In this document: in pieces, positions 33,461-43,010 of the stretch
Position numbering within the stretch: the stretch's first letter is position 1
Layout: each line of letters begins with the position of its first letter
Assembly (NCBI GenBank): GCA_009617715.1
Contig: VTFK01000092.1
Location: forward strand, 1,488,001 to 1,552,000
DNA: 64,000 bases
Source of the DNA: Plectrocnemia conspersa
Lineage: Eukaryota; Arthropoda; Insecta; Trichoptera; Polycentropodidae
Direction: 5' to 3'
Position numbers and translations under genes: made by a program
Notes under the pieces: model-generated
Databases searched by the model: none
Told to the model about the DNA's origin: nothing
The model's input: the letters and a program-made list of their open reading frames with translations, nothing else

Positions 33461-35069
33461 GCAAAATAAATATATTAATCTTGAAATTTATATATTGAAA
33501 GTAATTTCATCTTATTGTATTATAAATATTATTTTTATTTTGAGGAACGTTAGAAATTTCTGGATATACAAGGAAAAGTTACATGAACAAAGTTTGAGTC
33601 TAATCTAGTGTATTGTCGTGGTGAAGTTTATTTATACTAATATATCATGGCCCAAATCATATTTGCCATTATAAAAAAATTTTTGTTGTGCGATTTAATT
33701 TTCCTTTAATTTTAACATTTGGCAAAAAAAAACTTTTATAAGATGATGTGGTGTGAGCCGCTGCTTTGCCATATTTCAGTATGCTTCAAACTTAAAGTAT
33801 ACTATTTAACTGAACGATGTTCTTGTAGTTCGATATTTGCTACATAATCGCCACAGGCTCAATTATGGAGAAGAATCGACCATTCTCTTTTCGATCTTGT
33901 ATGCTATAATAGTTTATAAAGAAAAACCGTTAAACAGACATTCTTGAAAATGAGGAAGATGCGAAAAAAAATATTTTAGCAATTGAGATAAATTATTGCT
34001 ATAAATCTTAAGCGAATTTAGAAAACATGTGTGTACTTCTAAAATAACCTCATATTCGTTTTAAAAAAATATTACGAGTGCCTCAATGCTTTTAGTAGTG
34101 CAAAATAATTAGTTAATAGACTTACCAGAGTTGTTATCAGCTCTAATAAAAATATTTAGATATACACAGTTTAAAACACGATGTTCTGTTATTAATATAA
34201 TACGAGCAAATTGTGGGAGAAGAGAATATTTAAACGTATTATTGTTTTTACAACCGTTGTTTTTGTGCGCTATTGTGCAATTCTTCAATGTGATTGACGT
34301 ATGAAAGAACAACTAAAAAAACAGATTGTCTCATCGAATCACACTTGAACTACATAAGTCTTGTCAAGAGTAACAAAACGGTACTAGTTATAAGACTTGA
34401 GTCCGCTGTCAAAGGCCCTCAATCTGCACATGCATTATCGTGCAATTGAATTGAAAAAAAATATAAAAAAATGCGACCGAGATGATAACGACGTTTTGTT
34501 TAAGGCAGAACAATCGCAAGAAAATGGCGGTCGTTCCTAATTGAACAATGGAACACATTGTATTGTTTTTGGTCATCGTGTCGGTTGGAAATCTGGTCAA
34601 GAATTCGATGCTAATAATGCAATACACTGTGACGCTTTTTCGAATTCAAACGTGTGCTGTATGTTTAAGTGTTGAGGTGTAATATATTTTTTTGATCCTA
34701 AAGGTTGTCAGGACATTTAAAAATATTACGGACGTAATACAAGTTGTCACGGAAAGCCGTTTGTATTATTGTTGGCTGGGATCAACGTGTCATCTGGCAT
34801 GTCAGGAAAGATGTGTCCATGATTAAGAAAATGTGGATAGAATATAAATATATTATTGATATATTTATTTAATATTTAATTTGTAAATAAAATAAAATAA
34901 CAATATAATAATAATTTAAATATTTGAAATTAGTATGTAATTAAAAAATAAACCGATAAAAAACAACTATGTATTTCAATGTTTACAATTAGCAAAATTT
35001 AACTTAAAATATTATATTTTTAAATTATTTATTTGTCATATTTTATGATATTTTTGATAAATATACATA
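33461..35069. other. AT-rich spacer
   Basis: No credible frame, RNA or repeat. Patches at 34380-34640 and 34720-34820 are less A/T-rich and hold only short chance frames. It ends at the TTAA of the next element. Confidence 0.5.
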
Positions 35070-35630
35070 TTAACCCTTTGAGTAGTGAGTTAATTTATAC
35101 AGTTTAGTATATATTTTTTTATTCTTTTCCATAATTATTTCTGTTGTTATTTATTTATTATTATTTTATATTGCTTTTATAGTAAATTATAGAAACAAAT
35201 CGGTGACTCTTTTTTATATTTTACTACTTTTTTTTAGTAGTATGTTTTAATAATTTATTTTAATAATTTATTTTAAATATTTTTTATATATTATTCAACT
35301 TTTGTGATTTTTTTTGTATTAATTCATAGGCTCTCAATATTTTTTTATAAAATTAATATAAAATATTTTTGATTATGTTAATTTATTTTGAACTCTTTAA
35401 TTTATTTGTATTATTTTCTATAGAAATTATTTTCTATAGAAATTATTTACATGAAAGCAAATTTTAAAACTTTATTATATGAATATGATGTTTCTTATTT
35501 ATTATATTATTAATTATAATTTAAAAAATCATATATAATTATAGTGTTTTCATTTATGTAAATGGTACATTGAATCTGGGGTCTATCAAAACAGTTAAAG
35601 ATCATACGGCGATACTCCATAAAGGGTTAA
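35070..35630 (+). mobile_element. TTAA-type dispersed repeat P1, copy 2 (best-preserved ends)
   Basis: TTAA at 35070-35073 and 35627-35630 bounds the copy, including duplications, at 561 bp. The left end is CCCTTTGAGTAGTGAG and the right end read backwards is CCCTTTATGGAGTATC, so only the first six bases are a strict TIR. The GGCGATAC block near the right end is shared with copy 3. A local direct duplication of TTATTTTCTATAGAAA lies at about 35413-35446. It has no frame, and TTAA-specific insertion points to a piggyBac-type transposase acting in trans. Confidence 0.75.
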
Positions 35631-35700
35631 GGTGGGAATAGCGTAGTCTGTTAGGCATAGATTGGTAATCTAGAGGTCACAGGATCGAGTCACGACAGCA
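35631..35700 (+). pseudogene. tRNA-Thr(GGT)-like relic or SINE head
   Basis: A tRNA-like order of elements starts directly after the TTAA: an A-box-like TAGCGTAGTCTG, an anticodon arm with loop TTGGTAA (anticodon GGT) on a four-pair stem, a variable region AGGTC and a B-box-like GGATCGAGTCA. The acceptor stem does not pair and the T arm is damaged, so it is not a working tRNA. It could be the 5' end of a tRNA-derived SINE, though no body or tail is evident. Confidence 0.45.
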
Positions 35701-36333
35701 TACTTAAATTTTTAAATATGAAAATACCCTAATAATAAAAACTACTCTTAGCTTCAAATGGAAATATATAAATTATACATTTTGATACAAATAATAATTC
35801 ATTATTAATTATTTAGTTGTCATCACATCACAAACTTTAAGACTGGTATTTAACCCTTCGAACACCAGCGATTAATTAGTGGGTCACCTGTTATTCTCTT
35901 TACGCGTCAGAATCTCTTTCTTAAAATAAATATAAGATACTTGGTTTACTGATAAATTATGCTAGTACAATATTTTTAATGAATTAACATATAATTATCA
36001 ATGAATAATTAATAATAAGTGTTAATTTTTTTTTTTAAATATCAACAAGCAACGTATATTATTATTCTATATTAAAATATTAATATTTAGTCTAAATTTA
36101 ATTACCATTAAAAAAATATAAACAGATCTTTAAAAAATTTCGTATGTTGAGCAAATGGATATTAATTAATATTTACCTAAATTACTAACCAAACTCAACC
36201 TAATATATTATATGTCAAAATATTATAATTCAATCAAAATTGCACTTCTACTTTATTTTATATGGAAAACAAACCCTTAGATAATTATTACTGAACATTT
36301 AACAAATTTATAATAATTAAAACTAGTAAATAT
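35701..36333. other. AT-rich spacer with a solo TTAACCC end
   Basis: TTAACCCTTCGAACACCAGCG at 35850 looks like the left end of a TTAA-type MITE. Its interior (TATTCTCTTTACGC near 35891) resembles the MITE at 36334 (TATCTCTTTACGC). I found no matching right end, so the copy is broken. The rest is low-complexity. Confidence 0.45.
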
Positions 36334-36577
36334 TTAACCCTTTGGACGCGGAAATCGACTAAAGTCGCTTAATTGATTATTTTATCTCTTTACGCAAAAG
36401 TTAGTAAAAAAATATTTTTAAAAAAAAAACTTTTTTGTGAATAAACATAAAATATCATTTTAAATAAATAAAAATAAAAAAATCAGAACATTTAAATACA
36501 GTATCAAGGTTAAATTTTCATTTTTAAAAAAAAAACAATTTTATATTTATTTTTGATTAACGCGTCCATAGGGTTAA
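36334..36577. mobile_element. TTAA-flanked MITE, 244 bp
   Basis: TTAA at 36334-36337 and 36574-36577 flanks the ends CCCTTTGGACGCG and, read backwards, CCCTATGGACGCG, a 13-bp TIR with one mismatch. The left interior also holds GCGGAAATCGACTAAAGTCGC, itself partly palindromic. The middle is A/T-rich and non-coding. It shares the TTAACCC start with P1 but otherwise differs, so it is a separate family. Confidence 0.85.
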
Positions 36578-37319
36578 TTAAATTACTGACCAAAAGCAAA
36601 TAAATTTAGTAACTCAATAAATATACTATTTTCATATATAAAATTTTATTTCTTCTACTTTAATCATCTAAAATAACGCAAAAAATTGGGGTTTTATTAA
36701 ATCATAATTTTACTTTAAATTATAATCAACGATATTAAAAATACAACGATATTAAAAATACAATAACAATCCACTGATAAAATAATGCACAATTATTATA
36801 AAGTGTACTGTCATAACTACAATATTTTGATCACATTAATGATTCAAAAGTTAATCAATACTGTATTAAATAGTATTTTAAAAATATAAACTCATATCTT
36901 AATCGCAAAGATATGCATCATGATAAACGAATCTGTGTAAAGGAAAAATAAAAAAAAACTATTAAATGCGTCGTCTATTTTTTATCTTGTTAAAACCGAT
37001 ACACTCCAATTTACAAGTACACTCACCATACAATTAACTAAAGTTGCAGACGGCCTGTTAATTAATCCATCAATCATACAGTTAATTTGAAGCACACGTT
37101 CAAAACACGTCATCAGCATAAATTACCCGTCCAAAATGACTTTTATTCGTAACCGCCCAAAACGTATAAATATTATATCATCATTTTGAAAGGTGCATTC
37201 TTTACGTAATATACGATAAAACACAATTTAGCCATTCTTAAAAATATTTAGTGATGATTAATGCATGTGAAATTATAGTGAATGTATGTATGTGATTTTT
37301 TTTTTTGCAATAATTTAAT
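36578..37319. other. AT-rich spacer
   Basis: Low-complexity A/T DNA, including a local duplication of AACGATATTAAAAATACA at about 36728-36762. Nothing else is supported. Confidence 0.5.
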
Positions 37320-37580
37320 ACCGCACGTCTAACACATGTCGTACGATCACTTGACCGCACCGCGGTTGAAAATCGGTCACCGAACGGATCGTTCATAATC
37401 CGACGTGTCCGATATGTCGGCGGATGTGTATCATTATCGAATTTCACTCGTGCAGTACCATTTTGCGTTCGTGTGATTTGCAGGTGATATTGAGATCACG
37501 CATGAAGCGCCATACGGGTTTTTCGAATGCGACATCATTTGAGGCAGCCGCTGCAAAGGCAGCCTCTCTTCGGCGTCAAC
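37320..37580 (+). promoter_or_regulatory. Candidate promoter and 5' UTR
   Basis: CpG-containing complex sequence precedes the coding exon candidate at 37581. An initiator-like GTGCAGTACC lies near 37449. TGTGATTTGCAG (ending about 37482) could instead be a splice acceptor, making 37483-37651 an internal exon. An upstream ATG at 37501 opens a 48-codon frame in another phase that stops at 37648, so the leader would contain an upstream ORF unless transcription or splicing removes it. Confidence 0.35.
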
Positions 37581-37651
37581 ATGTTAAAAATCCAGATGTT
37601 GGAGCAGATCGTGACGAACGAGAACCAGGAGGGAGCGACGGAAAATGAGGG
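37581..37651 (+). CDS. Candidate first coding exon, hypothetical protein
   Basis: The start ATG is in a good insect context (GTCAACATG). It opens 23 codons followed by two bases and a near-consensus donor (GG|GTGAGT, GT at 37652). The peptide begins MLKIQMLEQIVTNENQ and continues EGATENE, with codons (CAG, GAG, ATC, AAC, ACG) unlike the A/T-driven flanks. This is the most gene-like sequence in the window. The next exon would lie far downstream or outside the window; I could not find it. The frame is closed upstream by a TGA at about 37500. I do not recognise the protein. Acidic N-termini before a folded domain are common in regulators, but that is not evidence of function. Confidence 0.45.
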
Positions 37652-38439
37652 GTGAGTTATTAATAATGATCAGTGCTTGAGACAATTTTTTGTTGATTTT
37701 TAAGGGTGGTTTTTTGAATAATTACTACTCCGAAAATATCTGTTTTGAACAGAACTAAACGTTCTGTCACATTCAAGAGACAGTAGATTAAATAAAAAAA
37801 AAGCATTATTAGCACATGCTCTTTTTATTGATCGTTAATTTAAATTTTTAAGAAAGAGAGCTTAAACCATTTATAATTTAAATAAGAAAAATAAGTAACA
37901 ACAGATCTGGAACTATTTAAATGTTTAGTTTTGTCGCTACATCAAAATGTGCTTATATTTTAATTTATGTTTTTATCGAAATTTCCGATAAATAAGATCA
38001 ATGGGTTATGCAACTTATATACTGAAAAATTTATTCTATTTTTATTTTTGCCTCTGGTATGTTTTGATACATGGTGCGTAATAATTTTAGGCCCTCGATT
38101 AAAATGATAATGTAAAAATAAGACTTTTTATATCTTTATTGTAATATCTACAAAAAATGCTGGTAATTCAACGAAATATATGTGATATTAGTTTATAATT
38201 TAATGATCATTAAATAAACGTAATTTATATTTATTTATTAAAAAATAAATTTAATTATATAATTAAATATTTTATTTTATGCAACTATTATTAAATAAAT
38301 ATTTTGAATTAAATAATTTAATAATCATTAAAATTACAAGCATGTCATCAAATCTAACTTATTTAGTTAACTAAGGTACAATAAATTAATTTTAGACAAA
38401 TTAATAAAGACTATTTATAATTAATGATATCGATGTCAC
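37652..38439. other. AT-rich DNA, presumably intron
   Basis: Directly follows the donor at 37652. Low-complexity A/T with no frame or repeat identified. Confidence 0.4.
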
Positions 38440-38519
38440 AAATTCCCTGACTTTCAGTCTATTGTTAAATACTTACTTGTAGATATTCATTATGTCAGAT
38501 TGACTTACTTAGTTGGTAC

Positions 38520-38575
38520 AGATTTGCCCGTTGTAACGCATTGGGCTTACGCCTGTCAGGTTACAAAAATACTTT
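38520..38575 (+). repeat. LINE 3' tail with hairpin, copy C
   Basis: TTGTAAC (38531-38537) pairs perfectly with GTTACAA (38560-38566). The loop holds GGC/GCC, a second short stem, and the CCTGTCAG motif common to all tails in the window. Compared with copy A, two stem pairs have changed on both sides (C-G to T-A and G-C to A-T), so pairing is kept. Sequence upstream (38440-38520) does not clearly match the other LINE copies, so this comes from another subfamily and only the tail is recognisable. Confidence 0.65.
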
Positions 38576-39204
38576 TTAAATTAGTGATTCGTTATTATGA
38601 AATTAGCATGTGGCAAACATATATAATATAATCCACCAGCGAACATCGGCAACTGTTGATTAATAAAGATGGGTCCTACATAAAATGCAGGAATTAAATC
38701 TAGTTTCAGATGTGTCATGCCAAACGAGCAATTTTTCAAAAAGTGCACAAACGTTTTGTCACACCGAGACCCGTAATTGATCATGGTTGCAAAAGTGGGC
38801 GAGCCCTAAGCCTCTCGCGGGAGGGGGCATGTGGCATGAGACTTCTGACTTTAAAACATTTAAACTTTAAGCTATCTAATTTCCGTATTTACACGAAACC
38901 CCTGGTCCAGCTCTATATTGCAATCGGCTTCGGAGACGACTGGATCTTTCGGACGCAGACACAGCAAAAATACATAATAAATAAATTATCGATGAAAAAA
39001 TAAAACCAATACAATATTATTATGAATTATTTACAAATACATTTTTATTGCAACATATAATTTTATTTTGCCTATTTCTAATTGATCAAATTAACATATG
39101 GTTTCAAAAATTTTAATAATGTGTCTCAATCTTTAAGGACTAATTTGAACCTTTTTTAAAAGTATTTTATTAGCGATTAACTTATATTATAGTTATATGT
39201 AGAT
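38576..39204. other. Less AT-rich patch, no gene identified
   Basis: The part at 38700-38960 is complex, with CTCTCGCGGGAGGGG near 38812 (CTCTCGCGGGAG is nearly symmetrical). A 97-codon plus frame (38710-39003) covers it, but it has no motif and no splice signals in sensible places. It may be repeat-derived or regulatory. Confidence 0.3.
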
Positions 39205-39545
39205 TCAAATACACAAATACGATTGAGGCTTTATCAACAACGCCTTGAAAACCCAGACACTTAAACGAAAATGAAGGGGGATGGTTTTGAGACTCGATTC
39301 AAAATGACTTTTTTCTTTTGTGTCATACGTGCTGATTCGCGATAAAGGGGACTTTAAACCGTCAATTGTTACTAAACTGTTGAAAAGTGAGCGCAATCTC
39401 TGTGTGAGATCGTCGATTTGCTTCAAATACGAGTTCAAAAGGTTATCTACCACAGTCGATCTGGCACCTCGTGATCAATGCCCTCGGGCTCTTTTCTGCG
39501 CCTGCGAGACCTTTGATATTTTCTTTCGGATTTTCTGTTAATTTA
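39205..39545. other. Unidentified complex segment with frames on both strands
   Basis: A minus frame (39205-39453, 82 codons) reads MVDNLLNSYLKQIDDLTQRL followed by RSLFNSLVTIDGL, a helical, Leu-rich N-terminal part that looks more like protein than its tail does. A plus frame overlaps it at 39320-39541. Because both strands are open the evidence for coding is weak. A piece of a retroelement ORF1 or a chance frame is possible. No domain is recognisable. Confidence 0.25.
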
Positions 39546-40134
39546 TCATAGGCTATCTTCGCCTATCTATCGAGACAGTGAAAAAACGTTCTTAAGTTAC
39601 TGTGAAATTATTCTATTTATATAATAGATATACAAACGAGTTTTATTATTTTTTTTCAAGTTGGAAACATAGTTTAAAATTAAATAATTAAAAATCAGTT
39701 GTTATTACTAATTATTCTAAATACATATGTATTATTTAATACTGTCCTAAATAAAGAGGTAGTCTTTTTTTAAGCTATTGCTGAAGCTGATTTAGTCAAG
39801 CTTGTCTTTTCTTATTTGTGTCATACCTTGGATTATACATTTTTAATTGCTATCTGATTTAAAAAAGTATTATTATTTTGATTGTTTTTGTAATAGATTG
39901 TCAATATAAAACAATGAGTTAACTGAAAACTAAATTCTTGTATCAATTTGGGTTTACCAATATTTATTCAAAAATCATTTAACTTAAATCAAACACTAAC
40001 ATTTAAAATCACATAAATTGTATAGCACCGCACGATCATAAAATGTAGAGCTGAGATAATAAACACTGATTTAACTTTTGAAATTTAATTAAAAAACTCA
40101 TAACAAACACTGCGTTGCGAAACGAGGTTCAAAA
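39546..40134. other. AT-rich spacer
   Basis: No frames, repeats or RNA structures that I can support. Confidence 0.5.
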
Positions 40135-40155
40135 CACACGTGTGACGTCATCGAT
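40135..40155. promoter_or_regulatory. Overlapping E-box, CRE and ATCGAT palindromes
   Basis: Three palindromes overlap in 21 bases: CACACGTGTG (40135-40144, E-box core CACGTG), TGACGTCA (40143-40150, full CRE/CREB-ATF site) and ATCGAT (40150-40155, DREF-like core). All are established insect transcription-factor site types. The surrounding 40110-40210 is less AT-rich. No transcript start or gene is identified next to it. Confidence 0.5.
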
Positions 40156-40863
40156 AAATGTATTACTTCCGTTTTAACTTTCGAACCGCTGCCGTTGCCC
40201 GCACGGTACACATATTATTAATAAAACACAATAACAATATATATGTGGTATGTTATTTTTATTATTAAAAAAGCCGTTCTTCACCAATAATAAAAAATAA
40301 GTTTTACCATTGCGTGCGGAACTCGCGTTAAGGCGCAGTCAAAACTTGGGCATCTTAGAAATATTAATTCCGAATGACTATAAAAACTTTTTTAATAATA
40401 TTAAATACGTATAAGTTTTCTGGGAATATTATTATTTTTTTATATTAAAATGTAAGAATTGGATTTAATAAGCATTTTTTAATTACTTTTGAGTTTTATA
40501 AATGATTGATTGTCAACTTGATAATTATTAGTAATTGTTTAAACATTGAGAACCGAACTTGATTATCGAAAATAATATTTCACAACACAATTCTTGATAA
40601 TAATTAATTATTCTATCCAAGAATTAGAGTACAAATAAACATTATATGGTTTTAACAAGTTGTTATGTGTCTTCTTTATAAATATGGATAAGAAAACGTA
40701 AAACTTTCAAGGTTTCGTGTATATCGTATCCAATATGTTCGATTCTCACCACAACGTTCAGTTAATCTTATCGGTTAGGGAGTGAGGTGTAAAACTTTAT
40801 TCGACGAAAGTGTAAATATGCAAAGTTTCAAAGTTCAAGGCATATGACTGCTCGGATGACGAT

Positions 40864-40887
40864 TATAATAATAATAATAATAATAAG
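40864..40887 (+). repeat. (ATA/AAT)n microsatellite
   Basis: About eight perfect trinucleotide units. It is a simple repeat with no other feature. Confidence 0.9.
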
Positions 40888-42596
40888 GCGAAACTTTAGG
40901 GCAAAAGTTTAGGGCCGCTCCACGGCGCAATTACAATTCCATCGCAATTCTTTATTCAAATTCCGCACACGACGAACGTTCCGAAATAAATGCGCGAGAT
41001 GACTAATGCAGAGAACGGAAGTATTCGGTAAGAACACTCGATCAATATATGTGTAGATGTTTTGACAAACCATCACGAATCACAAAAGGTTATTTTGAAT
41101 AGGTGTAAAAATAAGTATGTATTTTTGCATTGATTGGTTAATACATTATTCGAGATTGCGATGAATAAGATAATTCAGAGGCTAACTATTAAAAATTTAT
41201 ATGTAAACTCAGCGAATCATACATACGCCTTAAAACCCTGATATATATAATTGACGGTGTGATTAAGTGTCACATTATTTTTTTACCGGTCCTTCCAAAA
41301 AGCTTACACAAATGTGAGAGAAGGTATATTTATAACCAATTGTGTTATTGTTTAGATCCGTTACTAGTACATTTTTTATTTAATACTTAATTTAAGAGCG
41401 ATCATCATATAATTACAAAGGATACTTGCTGGACTGTTTGTTTTGTTAGGGGTGGTTACTTTTTATATATAGAAAATTAATTTTATTGTACAACAATTTG
41501 TTTTGAGTCGACGCATTTTTGGTTGATAATTTGATGTTATCGAAGATTTGGATTATGCGTTCTCGATCAAAGTTAACGTGAAGAGGGAAGCGGCTGTTTT
41601 ATCAGTCTTCTTAGTCTTCATCGATGATGAAGCGCTATTTGATGCGAGTTCGGATGAACTCTCTTGTGTTCCTAGTCAAGGATACTTAGTTTAACTAGAG
41701 ATTTCCTGCTCACCCATTCTCGCCGCGATGGCTACAAATATTCAGAAGTTTAATAAGATATTTTTTTTTTCTGTTTTAGTATAATATTTGCGTTGCGTTC
41801 AATTTATTTGTCAATGTACTTATTTTTTGTGTGTAAAGACTTTTAGCAAATCCCACAGAATTATTTTCCGTACGATATAATAAAATCACCCGTTTATTGC
41901 ACTTTTAACGCGTAATACGGTCAATGCGTCACATTTTATTAAAAGTTTTATATATACTTGACTGGGTGGCCTAGTTGATTAAATATATATTGGTGTTTTA
42001 TGACCGTTAGAGATTTCGACAACTTCACATTTGTCATGCAGCATTTAACCTGTGTATTGATGTAATACTTTTTTGTGTGTTAAAAAAATCTTTTAGGTAT
42101 TGCGGTTGTCAGTAAAACAAAGGCACTCGATGGATTGTCAAGATAAAGATTATTGGCATTCTGTTTATTGCGCTTTTAACGCTTATTATGAAACAAGCTT
42201 TTTATTCACGGTCAACGCGTAAAATTTTGATTGATGTATACCGCAATACATTTTTTAGAATTGTGTCTCGAAGCTTATGCTAAAAAGTAAGTGTTGTAAG
42301 CCTGCATGACTATTGTACTATTCGTAGCTGTTACTAATTTAATGAAGGCAAATGTTTGTTATTGCAACTTTATAGATGGTTATTGATGCACCCCAATAAA
42401 TCAAAAAATTTAATATAGATTTTTTTCCCTAAAATTTGTATTAAAATCTTGATAAACTATTAAAGCATCTACATTTATTTTATTAATAATACCTTATTCT
42501 TTAAGATATATTTAACGTATGGATTTTAGATTTGTAGTATTATGCATTGATTTATTTTCAATATATACTATATGAAAATAACATACAAAATATTTT
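40888..42596. other. Mixed spacer with one complex patch
   Basis: Sequence at 40900-41035 and 41560-41740 is more complex, the latter with GAAGAGGGAAGCGGC and a CATCGATGATGAAG region. The rest is A/T-rich. No frame is convincing. Confidence 0.4.
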
Positions 42597-43010
42597 CATA
42601 GGTTTTAGTAAAACTGACAATAGATTGAATTTAGCTTTTGTATCCTCCGTTCTTAAACTAACGCATATGAGAATTCTAAATAGGCGATAAAAAAATTGCC
42701 GGTAAAAAAAAATATTCTAAAAATATTAAAACCAAAATATTTCCATTTAATCGACACAAAATATTTTGACTTAATAAACACCAAAATTTTTTGGATTTTA
42801 TTTAGGATAAAAAAATGAACACGACCTACATTCATAGGTTTTAGTAATGTTTACAATATATTGCAAATAGCTTTTGCATCCTCTGTTCTTAAACTAATGC
42901 ATATTAGAATTCCAAATTGGCGGTAAAAAAATTCCGTATAAAAAAAATATTTTGACAGAAAAAATTAACACCGAAAATTTTAAAATCTATTTTCAAATAA
43001 AAACACTAAA
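42597..43010 (+). repeat. Tandem duplication, 236-bp period
   Basis: CATAGGTTTTAGTAA at 42597 recurs at 42833. It is followed in both copies by AGCTTTTG(T/C)ATCCTC, a GTTCTTAAACTAA block, GCATAT, AGAATTC and a GGCG(A/G)TAAAAAAATT block, in the same order. Divergence is substantial but even, so the duplication is old. The second unit fades near 43010. The short minus frame in the first copy is A/T-driven. Confidence 0.85.

Noticed and set aside
38710..39003. 97-codon plus frame
   Set aside because: No motif, no exon borders, and protein-like character is not sustained.
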